From positions 2,914,001 to 2,978,000 of the forward strand of contig CM082592.2 in NCBI GenBank assembly GCA_040954595.2: 64,000 nt of DNA, read 5' to 3'. Both the position numbers and the translations under genes were made by a program. Below, piece by piece: positions 13,401 through 28,400 of the stretch; position 1 is the stretch's first letter; the number at the start of each line of letters is the position of its first letter. The notes under the pieces were generated by a model. It was not told where the DNA came from. It saw only the letters and a program-made list of their open reading frames with translations, and did no database searches. Source of the stretch: Balanoglossus misakiensis. Lineage: Eukaryota; Hemichordata.

Positions 13401-16400
13401 TTCACGTTTTTTTAGCTCTCGCATATTTCATGAAAATTATTGTTCGCGAAAATAACCCGTTTTATGGTACTAACAACACGTACTAACTGGGTGTACACCA
13501 GCCAGTTTGTTTGAAAATTAAACAGGTGTTCGTAACATGTACAAGCATAGAAACCAAATATATAGTATTATTCTGACTCATACCGGTGTAAAAACTCACT
13601 TTAATATGAATAACTGTTATTGAAGCTACACTGTTCCAGACTTGGAAGCCTGTGTACATTCATGCCAATGTATGTGTCTGCTTCTAAGATCTTGAGCCGC
13701 ATATGAGCATTACAAACACAGGATATACTGTAAAACGGGAAATTTTCGCGACAAGAAATTTTTGCCATATCAAAAGAGGCAACTATTACGTGACTATTAA
13801 ATTTCGTATTCTCGTACTTCACTGCATCGTTATCTATGAAAACATTTCTACTTGACTTTTTTATTTTTCGCGTTTTTTAGGCTCTTGCGTGGTTTGCAAA
13901 AAATTCCCGCTTTACAGTATTTCATCCTGTGTGGATGCAGGCCTCATTAGATTCTGATTCAATGTAGTGTTACGCAATGTATTGTAACTGGCTGACAGGC
14001 AAACACTGCTTGGCTTGATACATTCTGAAAAGATTATTCCTGGATATGTTCTTGCAAATTATTGAGTGATATTCTGCTGTACAAGCTTACCTGACAGGTT
14101 GTGCTGATAATGCAGCTTCATCATCACTTGGTATGATCGTTGAACGGCACAACATTGATGTGACATTGTCTTCAGAGTTCTGTGATATTGATAAAAAAGC
14201 AAGGAATCAATGGTATGATGGGTTAAACTCATGTACAACATAAAAAAACAAACTGACATGCATTCAGTAAAGTTCCAGCCATTTTTGTTTACTATACTGT
14301 GTACTAAAGCATTAGTTGACTGTGACCACATGATCTCAAGACATTCAAAGGGACAAAGTCTATCTGACACTGTCCTTTTTCCGTCAATTATGTTGATACA
14401 AGACACTGTTTATGTTACTCTACATGTGGATATATAGTGAATTGACGTTCGACTACACACAACTTCCATCCCACTTGTAGACACGAGAGTGAAAAACTCG
14501 CTAAAATGAATAATCGGTCTCTACCAATCATTTATTTTGGTGAGATTTTTACTTTCATAACCTACAAACGGGATGTAAGTTGTGTGTGGTCAAACGTTAA
14601 TTCACTATACATGTATATCCACATGTAGAATAACATAAACATAATTAATTAATGGAAAAAGAGCAGCAAGAAAGAGAGACTTTGTCCCTTTAATTCCAAA
14701 ATGTGGTCATCAAACTCACCTCTGAATAGTAAGTCACATTGTCTTTACACACTGGCATGTCTTCTCCATTATTTCCACACAGACTTATGTTGAAGAGATG
14801 GAAATATCTCGTGCCTTTTGCAGTGAAACTTGGAGTACTCATCACTGAATGAAATCTATAATGAAAATCAACACAATCTAAATTTTAGAATTGATTGTCA
14901 AAATTGAAACATCTCAAGACATTTAATCCAAACATTTGTTCATCAAATGCTTTTCACTATAATTATTCTTACCCTTTGAGAGATGTGAAGTCATAGATTA
15001 CTTGTGTATCTGGCGATTTGTAATGACAATCACTATAACACGTCGTATGTTCATGACTGCGAGTTCCTGGCCCACATTCCAGACATGCCTCCTTCCCGTA
15101 TGGATTGTTTGCACGGATATATGTACCTGAAATGAACCATTTTCCCATCATGTAAATAAAAGAGATTATTGCATATGTACTACAGTATTCCAAGCGGGCC
15201 GTGCAATAATAATTCTGGTATTTTTGCGAGCTCATATGCAAATGAGCATCCAGAAGAATAAGATCCCCCATTTCCCCTTCAATCGATCGTATCTTTCAAA
15301 GTTTAACCCTCGTTCTGTTACACAATCACTTGGAGTTCATATAAACCTCCGGAGGATATAACAAAACTTTTATTTTAGTCGCAAAAAAAGCCGATTGTTG
15401 TTTTAGTTGTGCGCGTGACAAAGTGGTATTTTTCACAACCCATATGCAAATGAGTAAAAACAAGCCGGACTACGTTTTGTTTGTAAACATTGAATGCCGT
15501 CGGCAGAGCTGGAGTATGATCGCCGAAACGTGGGGAATTTTCAACATTCGGAGACGTCATTGTCTTATCCTTCCCAAATTTTGTCAGAATAACAAAACAT
15601 TAACTGGCAGTATGTTTGGGAACCTCGGAATATCCCTCGCTATCGCCAGTTTCTCAAATATTGCCGATGCTATCTTGCGACCTGAGCTAAACCACCGATG
15701 AAATGAGCCAACATTATCGCCGAAACATGCGGATTTTTCAACATTCTGGCACGTTGTTTTATTATCCTTCCCAACTATCGTCAGAATAACAGAACATTTA
15801 GTTGTCAGTGTGTTTTGGAACCTCGAAAATTACGAAAATCTCTCGCTATCGCCAGTGTTTCAAAATTTATCGCTGCGTTCTCACGACCTCAGGTAACCCA
15901 CTGTTGGAATGACCCCACATGACCCTTCTTTGCATAACAAAGGTTGCGTCATTTTGGCCAATGAGCGGCCTTCTCTGGGTTGCATAGCCTTTGGCGCATC
16001 ACTGTAATGAAGATCAATACGTCACGATCGAAACTTTGATTTTCGTCAAATCTGGGGAAACATATGCAATAATAACAGAACTTCATGACCTCTGCGCGCG
16101 ATCTGTGCAATATGGATTTTATTTTCACTCGTGAGAAGGTGTATTCTTCTGCATTTTTACTCGCTATCGCTCGTAAAAATACTCGGAAGAATACACCTTC
16201 TCACTCATGAAAATAAAATCCATATTGCACAGATCGCGCGCAGAGGTCATGAAGTTCTGTCATAGTATGTAACATAAAACTATCAACGGTGCTGCATCTA
16301 GCATCAGTATTGACGGCAGACTCAAATACAACATAATTTCACAATTATTACCATTTTTCTAAACAGTAAACACTGTTACTACAGAAGTATGAGTATGACC

Positions 16401-19400
16401 AGACTTCAAATCACATTTAGTTACATCTCCTGGATATTTCATATTGATAAATATCCTTTCCAATAGACAGGACTTTTACATTCCACTCAAGATCATAGAC
16501 CGTTTGTTTTTTCTCACATTTTTGGGTTGCTTTGGCACTGAGCCAAGTGTGATGTTTTTTTAAAGAATTAATTTGGATCAGTTCCTGGCACTGTTAGACT
16601 TATCCCCCCCCCTCCTCTCCCCCACCAGTTTTTGAACACACCCTGAAAACCAGTTGTTGGAAGTATCATATTAGACAGTGCATGTACTTACCATCTGGGC
16701 AAGGCTGACAAGAGTTGTGTTCATCTATATAGTGTCCATTTGGGCAAGGAATACAACTATGAAAAAAAAAAAAAGTTTGGCAAGAGATACATAAGAGAAG
16801 AATCTATACTGGTATACAAAGGGCAAATATAGGTGAACAAATAGCCTAAAAAGAAGAGTAGAAGTTACACAGCATCATTGACAGATTATATGTAAGTACA
16901 GGTATGGGTTCAGGAAGGAAACTTTTTATTTTCATTCTTACCCTTTCACATTGTTTCCTCTGGGACAGGCTTTACAATGAGATGCTCCGCCATCCACAGT
17001 ATTGGTTATGTTAATCAGATAAATTTTCGCCCTGTATTAGTGTACACAGAGACAACATCAGTAAGTCAATAAAAATAAATATTCAGGCTTTTTGACAAAC
17101 TGAGAAGGTATACACATTCATCTGTCCAAACTTGGATGTTTCAGACTGATAATAACTTAGGCGATGGTGGGCAGTTTGTATGAAGACTGTTCATGTGATA
17201 CATATATACATGTAATGCCATGATATCTTTCTTTGTTTAACATCATTCTGCTTTTCGCGGAGACGCACAACTTCTACGTCTCGAAGTTGCATGGCTCCTA
17301 GAAATGCACTCGCAATATGTAATGACACAACTGATGCAGCAACAGTGTTATGCACATGTCTTTCAGCCATGAAGAGATGAGAGTATTGGACTTACATGTC
17401 AGTGGTTTTTTCAGATTCCCTCCGAGTGAAAGAGTCATCATCCACTTTCTGGAAAGCCCAAGTGAATGTTCTCGGTCCAGACTTGGTAACATCATAACTT
17501 TATTCAACATGCAAAAAAAAAACAACAACTGGGAATTAGTTTCAGTTTTTCTCAAAAAATTGTGGTTTTAGAGGTGATGTCATTCTTGGTGGCAAAGAAG
17601 GTACATGCATCAGATAATTTAGAAGAAAAAAACCTGGTGTCAGTTCGTGATAATTGATATTCTGAAAGCAGAAGTATTGATGAATGGGTAGAGAATTTAG
17701 GTTTGTTGGCCTCATGAACATGCGTCTAATAATTCAAAAAAGGTCATAGAATACAATTGTACAATACATGTACAATTAATTTTTTTTCTCTAAGAAAAGA
17801 CACGAAATTTTCATGACAGGAATTTTTTGCGATATCAACAGAGGCGACTATTCTGAAACGATTAATTTACGCGTTCTCTTTATCTCCAAATAACATTCTA
17901 TTGCACACAATGTTCTTTCGTGTTGACTATTTATTTTCACGTTTTTTGGCTCTCGCGCAGTTCGCGAAAATTTATCATTCGCAAAAATTTTCCGTTTTAC
18001 AGTATCCCTGCGTTTTACCTGTATTGTTGCTTTTCTGTTGATCCTTCCCAACTTTCGATCACATCGGACGAACGGCTATCCTCTTCCATGAAGTAAAAGC
18101 CACATTCACTACTACACTGCAACTCAAAGATGAAGGAGACCTGGCCCACTTCTCCCGGTTTGCCATTGAAGACTCCCGATGCACTACGGAATCCATCAGT
18201 ATGTAGAGACAGAATAAGGTAGGCTTCATCTGAATGACCTTGACCTGAATGAATGTGATCGCTGCCCAGCTGCCATCCATCTTCGGATGCACATCCATAG
18301 TCTGGAACAAAACAAAACAACAAAATCGTCCAATATGATGTCATTCTAATTTTTTCCTCAAAAAACAAACAAATTCACCTTGCATGTTTTATAAGCCAAT
18401 TAGATTACACAAAACAAGTGACAGTGGTAATGTTATCCCATCTTTTAATGAACTGATGACACACCCCCACACCACACCACACTCCCCCCCCCCCCACACA
18501 CACACTGTATTAACCTATTATCTTATATAAATTCCATATCAGCTCTGTAAGTTAACCCTCCTATTTTCCTTTTTATGTCTAAATTCTGATTTATACATCA
18601 TGTAATTTGCAAAGTTTTTGGCAAGGAAATGCATGACCATCACATCATTACCACTGTCTACACTTGTCTCCTTTTAAAATTCGTGCACACTTACCTGCAT
18701 TACAGTAACAGCATTTATCAAAATGGAGGATAAACACGGACATTGAAACAAAACATTGACAAAACCTCTCACAAAACGTTACTAGATACATGTACACATA
18801 AGACATACATGTAATTCACACAATAGAAGAGGACTAGAAAGTATAGAATGATTTACCTGACATACTGAGGCAGGAAGTTTCCATATTAGAAGGCATTGAA
18901 TGCCACCATGTAAATTCCATACCGTACACAGGAGCAGTAGATCCTGGACATGGCTGGCATTCTGAAATGGCAAAAACAATTCATGCTATTCACAATCTTT
19001 CTCTAATGTTGATTAAGTGTTGCTTTCAATTCAACAAATTTGTCGACAGTTGTACAACAAATGCATGATGCAGTATGTTTGCCGTCAAATTTAAAATTAA
19101 AAAAAAAATATATTGACAAAACAAAATAAATCACTGACCTTGAGTGCCATCCGAATAATGATTCTCGGGACAGAACGTGCATTGTGAATTGTTGTAGAAA
19201 CTCATTCCTGGGTTACATGGTGGACAATCTTGACTTTCACTTTGTTCCCGCAATTGAGCTGCTCCTTGTACATCACTACGACATATTTTGGGTTCTATCC
19301 ATTTGTACATCAAATATGTCTGTAAGGTATTAAAAATAAAATATTTAAGATTGTTAGATTTTTCTTCGCATTGAAGTATTAATCCCTTTGACTACCTTGA

Positions 19401-22400
19401 GTACCCCCAAAAAACCCTGACTTTACAACAAGAAGTTATATACATGTACCTTGAATGCTGTAAATAAATGTCATAAACTAAACTGGAATCTATGGTTTCT
19501 CTGGTATAAATGACTAAATAGTTATGGCAGTCAAGGGGTTGAAGTTGGTCAGTGAAATTTAAACAGCATAATGACGTTTCTAAAAATGAACAGAGAAATT
19601 GCATCCCGTGGACCACTTCGCGGATAGGGTATCCGCAATGCATGATGGTATTATTAGCGTTCAACATGGCGGCTAGTACATGGCTAACGGACACAATCAG
19701 AACGCAAACTGCCCCACAACCCCCTGCGTTATTCTATCCACGAAGTGGTCTATTCTGAGCTCTGTATATTGTAATAACAAAGAGCAAATCCTAACTTACA
19801 GATAATGCAATCTCTCCTTTGTTGATTGCACACATTAAATGTCAAGTATTTATAGCAGTACATGTACATTGAATGCACTCTATATGTACAGAGTGTGGGT
19901 AGATATATGCTCAGTGTAGGTATATATAGTAAAACAATGCAAAATGCTGGCAGTCTTCACATATTCTCAGCAGATTCTCGCATCTCTTTCACATACATTG
20001 TACTTGTAGTTAAAGTATCATGGACGCGAGGGCACAGAATTGAGCCAATGTTTGACAATAGGACTTGTGAAGTGCTAGCATTTAACTGCTTGCACTCATG
20101 CTGAAGATGTCAGCAGAGTGGGACAAAGTGTTGAGGAATATCTTGCAACAACGGTATGAAAAGACAACTAGCAAAGTTGTACAAAAAGTTTTGGTGTATT
20201 CATACAGTAGTTCTGATAAATGGGAAACACAACATGTTTTGATGAACCAGACAGAAATAACTTTAGAGGGAACAAAATAAATAATAAATAGTTATAGTCT
20301 CTATTTAATTTGCCACCTGTATTATTAGTGCAAACATTCAATCAACATGGCTGAAACAAATGTTGGTTTTGATAAAAAATATTTATCGAATGTAATCTGC
20401 TGACCTTCTTGTTCTCATCACATGGAGCATGTGTTTCAAAATAATCGCTGGCTGTACATGGTTTTCTATCGGTGCAAGTACCAGATCCTGGCACTGTGAA
20501 AGAGAATTCAAAGAAACATTTGATCAAAAACAGAACTAGCAAAAATTTGCTTCCACTTTGAATTACCTCCATGCATGCAATAATACATCAAAATTAAAGC
20601 TCCATTAGCTGTAACTTTTTGTTATGTTTTCAGTGCTTTTGTTTTGTGTATCTACTGGATTTTCTTGTTTAGATTCTTGCATGATGAAATGCCCAGTATC
20701 AAGCTTAATTAAACACAAACCCATAAGTATACATTTGTACATGTATAGTCAGCATTGTAATTGTGCAAAATTTGTATTCTTGTCCAGACTGGAATTCAAC
20801 AATAAAAATGGCAATTACATATACAGTATATGTTGACAAACAGAGTACTGGTTATAAGCATGCTGTTTTGTATTAGAACAAGAAATTGTATTTGATACAC
20901 AGTGCAAAAATACTGAAAAATAAAGCCAAAAGTTTCAGCTAATGTCCCTTTAATCTTAATTCTTTCCCAGGATATGAAATGGTTCACCCCTTATAATGGA
21001 CTGGAAATAGCCTTTGTCCATGGTTGGGAAAGATCATCTTGATTTAGGTTGCCAGCTAAATATACTGGTACATGTAAATATGACATCAAACCAGGCCCTA
21101 TTATTATTTAGCAAAAGGGAAATGACATCAAAACTCAAGTACATGTAGTTACGGATGTTGTTCACTTACTTGAGTATTGAGTATCAAGACATTTGGTACA
21201 CTCGCTTGCACCTGCTTCAGAAAATGTGTCAGCATCACAATCCTCGCAGCTAAAATGACAAACAAATTGACAATGATGTAACGATGTACGGTATTCAAGT
21301 TGATTATCCTTAATGACTTTTAAAAAAGTTCAGGATTGTCTGAGCAAGGGATTTGGGATGTGAAAAAAATGACCACTAGGTGATCTACATTTGATTGCAT
21401 CAGGACATGAATGATATACATTAGTACATAATCATTCTCTCTTTACTTGAAGTGGGTTTGAATGAAATAAGTGAAGGTACATGTGTAGGATGGAGACTGG
21501 GGAAGGCGGTCATGGGATAGATGGATGGATGAATAGGACTTTGTCAACAGAGATTAGTCTATAAATTGTATTGAGACTGTCTTTGCAACTGGCCAAGTAA
21601 ATACTGCATATTTGACCTATGAACTTTAGAATATAGATGGGTATGATTACAAATAAATGTATATCCAAACAATGTATTTGATGGATGCAAATTCAAAACA
21701 TTTAACTTTAATCACTTACAATCTAGATCCTTCGTCTCTGGCAAATGTTCCAGGTGGACATTTTGTACATTCTGACGTATACGCCAAACCCATGACTTCA
21801 ATTTCTTTTATCAAGACAGGCTTTGTCTTCTTCTTCTTAGATCCATAATCATCAATGTTCAGACCCATAGTCTTCCAGTAGATCACATTTAAACCTGATT
21901 TCAAGTTCATCTTTTGAAATATAAATGAATTTTATTAAAATAGGTGAATAATATAAATCAGGACATACAAAAAGCATGTACGATGAAATGGAACACTTGT
22001 ATACATGTAGGTGCCTGAGTCACATTTTTTGTCCGCTTGGACATACCGACACACCAGCAACATATAATAAGGTTTAATGACCAAGGGAAATTGCTTATTT
22101 AGCATATACAATATAATTATAAAGGACAACATCAATATTAGAAATTTCAAACATGCGAAACAATCTGATAAACATTTACAGAAAAGTTAATCACCTCATT
22201 TGAGTGGTGAAAGAACACATGGTGGTGAAAAACTGTTGAAAACTCTGGGACCAACATAGTAAACATGTAAATGTATGGTGAACATATGTAGATACATTTG
22301 TACCATGTACATGTACATCATGTCACTGTGATACAAGAATTATATACACAACTGAAATGTCCATGGACCAAATGTAATCAGAAGATTTTTTTTCAACACT

Positions 22401-25400
22401 TACATTTATAGTTTTCCATTCTCCTTCCCCAGTGGTTGCAGGCCATCTGTTGACGTTGCTATCTCTCAATGTCTGGCATTGATCATTTTGGGCCTGTAAT
22501 TAATAAAAGAAATAGTTCCATTAATTTGTCTAATTGTTGGCTGTCCGCATTTAAAGTTTTTTTGCATGGACCATATGTTTGCTTGTCTCTTGACTATGAT
22601 TGATGTGTAGTTTGTGTCAATGTAAAAAGCTGGAAATCCATGCTACTACTGTAAAACAGGTTATTTTCGCGACAGGACATTTCCACGATATCAAAAGAGG
22701 CAACTGTCATGTGAGGATTAATTTTTCGCGTTCTCTTATTTCATTTACTGCACTGTTATCTCCGAAAAACATTTAAGGCGACTTTATATTTTCATGTTTT
22801 TTTTGGCTCTTGCGTATTTCGTGAAAATTTATGGCTCGCGAAAAAAACATGTTATACAGTATCTTGCTTTGTTATGAATGCTGTTCTGTTTACATTGATT
22901 TATTTAGCTTTGGTGACAATGGTCAATGTCTTGGCTAGTCCATCAAGCTCCATAATGAGGATTTGGCTCATCCAACAAATTTCAAAATAAATGCTAGCAA
23001 TAAAACAGACTGAAATTCCATAGGGGATCATCATGGTGGCATGGCAAATAAAGTAACAGTGTCTATAATATTTTTCAGCAAGATATGTAAAATTAAGAAA
23101 GTGATTAATGTGCGGGTTGCGGGTTGCGGGCTGCGGGTTGACAATGAATAAAAATAAAATCAGAATAAAAATCGCAGCGATGATCGAATGCATCTCTGTG
23201 TCACGTTTTGGTTGTGAAATGATCTGATATAATGCTGATATGTTCGGATCGACATGGTTTCCATGCAGGGGCTGATAACTCCCACAGACAGCTAGCTGCG
23301 GGCAAACCCCATTCTATATCGTGTAGTTGCAACGACCCGACTTGTGTAGGAACATTTGAACGGCAACAGAAAGCAAAGTGAGCGTAATTCAATAAAACGA
23401 CCTATACAAGCCTGAACTCTGATTATTTCTGGTCCCAAAACTCCTTTCGTGAAAAACTCACTGGACTCAGTGTTTACGTATTTCAGCGAGTACTACCGCT
23501 GGAAGTGACTGGGATTATGGCCGATTAATTTATGCTAATGAGGCCGCGCACACAGTAGTGAGTGTGAGGGTCAAAGTCCGCTGCCGGAGTTGTGGCGCAA
23601 ATCGCGTAAATTGAACTTCTGGGAGGCAATCATTTGATCGTTTCTGTTGACATATAATATTATTACTCTTTCATTATCAAAACACAACCATATTTTACGA
23701 CCCGCAATCGGCGGCCCAGCAACCCGCAACCCGCAACCCGCAGCCCGCAACCCGCAATTTAACGCTTCCCTAAAATTAAGTGTCATTATAGATAAACATA
23801 TTTGTCTAAAATGAAATTTGGCAGAAATCTTCACAGAATTTACAAACGTCCCTTAATGTTATAACACTTTGTTTTTAAACTATTTCTTTTCAAATATACA
23901 CTTAGCAGAGAAGGATCTAGCCAGCATACAAGTACAGTACATCATGTACTTACATATACATGAAATATTGTATTATCATCTGAATATTGGTATGTGAATG
24001 TGACAGCTCCAGCTTTCTTTAAGTTTGCTGTGTAGACTAGAGTTGTGGCACAGTCATCACCGGCTGAAGCTATAAATCTCCCCATTGGATGCCAACTTGA
24101 TCTGTTGAATAAACAGAAGGTAAATCATTCAATACCAACAAGTTGCCAGTACTCCCATCAACCTGGACAAAACCCTGAGTGTTTCTCACATTTCTCATTA
24201 TTTCTGGGAATAATGGTACATGATGTAGTTTTTAGTGACTTGTGTACATCATGAACGTTCCTATGTTATCACCAAATGTTAACTCATGTTAACCTTTTGC
24301 GGCGTACATTGTGATTGACAGCTATGAATGCTGGTATGGCTGTTCACTATTTGAATGCGTCGAATGCAAAATTTGCTGAACATTTGGCTTGGACGTAATG
24401 TTTTTACACACGTAATTATGCACATGCACATCAGATGATTATCAGGCTTTAATTGACCAGTTTTCGGGATGAATAAAGATTATTGAATTGAATTGAGACT
24501 GGATGTCCAGCACTGATGGTAGAGTTTGATGAAACTCAAGTGTTGTTCGTGGAAGTTATGTTAAAATTCTCAAATTGTCCTCCCAATACTATAAAATACA
24601 ATGTACATGTACATGTAGTATTATCCTACTTACATGTACATGTACAGTCAATAAACTTACTTGAACAAATTTAATCTCAGCATCTGAGAGAATTATTTGG
24701 CTGAATAGAGAATAATGGTACAATACGTGATGTAGTTTCATAACAAAACTTACTCATTGCAGTTACTAGAACTCTTTCTCCATGAATCCTCTATTGTTTC
24801 TGAGAGTAGTGAAAACCCAGCTGGCAGTTCAGTCCAATCCTCATAACGCACACCTCCTCCCATAGAATAGGTTCCAGTCGGACATTTGTGGCACTGCAGG
24901 TCTTTAACCCCGTCTTCATCCATATACAAAAACTCACCAGCACCACATGAAAATCCTACATTTAATAAGGACCATGAATAGTAGAGACATTTTCACTTTG
25001 GGATAGTTTCAAGGGTGTCAAATGACATCCTGTTTTATTTGAAGGGGATAGTACAGTCAAACCTGTGTTAGTGACCACCTCTATATACCGGTACATGTAA
25101 TGACCACCTGTGTATAGTGGCCACCATATAACAGTCCCTGTGCAACTTACATACATGTACATGTGCATTAATTGACCTGTCTGTAAAGACCACCTGTCTA
25201 TAAAGGCCAGTTTAGGAAAGTCCCTTGACTGGCCACTATAGACAGGTTTGACTGTATCAGAAAAAGGGGCAAAAGACCAGTTTAATAGTCCAGGTGAAAT
25301 ATCTTTACTATATTTACTAATTTAAACATGTACGTGTGTAATTGTCTGTCACAAAAATGAGGTTTTAGAAAAAAATGTGAAAACATAATGAAATTGGGCA

Positions 25401-28400
25401 TGTAGTTTAGATACTGCCAATAAATGTGCACACACTGAATCATCTGACAGTGCTGGGTGACAGTGTGCCCTCTAAGTCCATATGAAGCGCCACTGACTCA
25501 ACAAACTCACTGGTGACTCAAAAAAAATATCCACAATACATTTACATGTACGTCATGTAAAGGTATAGGGTCTCCTCAGAGAAAATTGTAGAAATCCTCA
25601 TATGACTCAAAGTCAAAGCTTTTAAGGTGGCATTGCATGAAAACTTGTGATTTTTGCCAAATTTTACTTTTTTACATAAATCGGTAGGCCTAATACTGAC
25701 CCACATCCTGACTAATACGCCTTGGCGGAAATGGTGCATAATCACCCAAAAATAGCACTTTTCTGAATGAGTTCACAGCTTAACAAATAGGTGTCAACAA
25801 TGCAAATGGCCGTTTTTCTCAGTTTGCATTTTTGCTGCTCTTGACAACTTCAGACGAAAATAGCTTCGCTCTGCGTTGGCCGAATTTGCTCAAATTTTAA
25901 CTGGGGATTGTGTATGACCCATCCAACAAAACGGTATTTTGTTAGTCGATAAAGTGTCCCTGGCGGGAATAAACTCTGATTCAATACAACTCACCGTGAA
26001 TTTGATCAAATTTTACTAAAAATCTAACTTTCAAACGCTGTTACTCCTCAATGGAAGCAGATAACGCAAAACAAAATTACCGTTTTTTTACACGTGTACT
26101 CTAGTTTCGAATGACATATTAAGATGCATGATGCATGGTCAACTTTTTTACCTATTTTAAATTTAATGACATAATATCAAAAAATGGGTTTTTCACCCAA
26201 AATCGCCACCATTTCCGGGGATCAATAATATTTGCAACTCAAACAAAAGTTCAAAAACTCAGCTTCCAGAATATATATGGTTTATGGGGGTTTTAACGTT
26301 GTCTTTGAAGAGAAATAGGCCTCTGAAAAAGTCTTGACGGTTTCATGCAATGCCACCTTAAACATTTTGTTTGTTAGAGGGCACACTGGCTGGAGATATC
26401 ATACATGTATTGTTAAGTACTTCCCTTGTTTTTTGAGTGATGCAATCAGTATTGGACTGATGTGATTGCTTCACTAGACTCGAGTTTGATCAGCATGAGT
26501 CAGTTCATTTATTGTAAGCAAATACATATAAGCAAACCAAGGTCAAACAGTGATAACTTGTACAATGTACACTACATGTACATGTACATTTACATTGCAA
26601 TCCACCTTGATATGTAGTAAAAACATGTCTAAACATAAAACTGAACCCTGTCTACATGTACAGTAATCTGGAAACCTGTCTATACAATGTACTGAACACC
26701 TTCTCCAGTCACTTCGACATACATGTAGAAGCATAGTAAAATAACCTCTATAAACCAGGCACCTCTGCAACCCGAACAGTTTCTTCAGTCCCTTTGATGT
26801 TCAGTTTAGACATGTTTTACTGTATAAATATTCAAGAATTGAACTTACCACAGTCTGGTGCTCTTTTCGGAGGAGGTGGTGCTCCACCAGTACAGCTTTC
26901 AGGTTCTGGAACTGATACACGCCACCTTACACCTGAACTATCGCATTCTGTCAGGGTATAGTGGAAGTCATCCTAAAAAGTAAAAAAAAAATATTCTTCA
27001 TCAGATTTTGTCTGTACATGTAATCACTGACTGTTTACTAATTTTTTTTAGCTCCGATACATGTACATATCTTAGCACCACCAAGGTGGTACCATAAAGA
27101 CTTTTTATCCTATGAGAAAATATTATTTTAAATCATACATGTAATCTAGCATAAAGTCAAACCAGTGTTAGTGGCCACCTCTACATGTATACAGTCACTT
27201 TGTTACAGTCCCTGTGTAATAATATGTACATTAATTGACCTGTCTATAAAGGCCACCTGTCTATAAAGGCCAGTTTAAGAAAGTCTTTTGACTGGCCACT
27301 CTAGACAGGTTTGACTGTAGTTCAACACTTTTGTTTACTGTCATTTGGTTTGTTATTAATCAGAGAAGGTACAATGCAGGAGCTGCATCCCCTCAGAAAT
27401 TGATATCCATAATCATGTGTTATTTGAACCTGTACATGTACACAAGCCCTAATTTGATTTAACATATTCAGAATGTAATTTCAAGCGATTCTGGGCATCC
27501 TAAATACTTTTATTTCACCATTCATGCACTAAATAATGATCATCACTTTTCCTTAAAGCCACAGTCACTCTAACTTTTAGCTATTTTTCTGATCATTCAA
27601 CTCTGGTTTGTTAATTGTTCTATGTTCAGTCCTCAGCTTCTCCACAAATGATGATTTAGGACTGTGATGAAAATCCAAACACCGGACAATTCTTTAGGTT
27701 TTACACAGCAGGACAAGAAACCATGGTTGATGCCCAAAACAAAAATACTAGAAAATGACACAAAATTGGCGTTACTGGGGCAAAGAGTAAATTTCGTTTT
27801 TTTTTTTTAATTTCTATCATGAATATTCAAATATGAGTACAAAGGTCAGACACCTTTATGGTGTACATGTACTTGTAAAGTTGTATTCAAATGTAAAACA
27901 CGAAATGGAATATTTTGTTCTGAACATATGTTCACAAACTTTAACAGAAGATACATGTAATTTTCCCCAAAAAATTGGCAATTTTTTCCCAGAAAAAAAC
28001 ATGATGCTAAACTTAGATTGAGCAGACATTTTCTAGCAGATCAACATGAGTCATCATCAGACAATGCATTTAAAGGTTGAGACCTGCTACTACAAATGTA
28101 CACAACAACCATTGCTGTAGCTGAACAATATGATTGATGGAGAATGCATCTTTTGGTTAAAAGGAGCCATTTTATACATGTATGTGGGTGGGAATGATGT
28201 GTACGTACATGTATTACAATATACTTATATGTGTAAGCTAAAGTGAAGTTATAGTTGAACATCATCCATGTAGTCTACGTTCTGCGTATAAGAGTAACAC
28301 ATCTCCCTGCATGCACTGTACAACATGTGTACACGTACATATGTATCGAAGCAGCTGTTGAGGTTTTTTCGAACATAGGAGATGGCGACAAATTATAATA

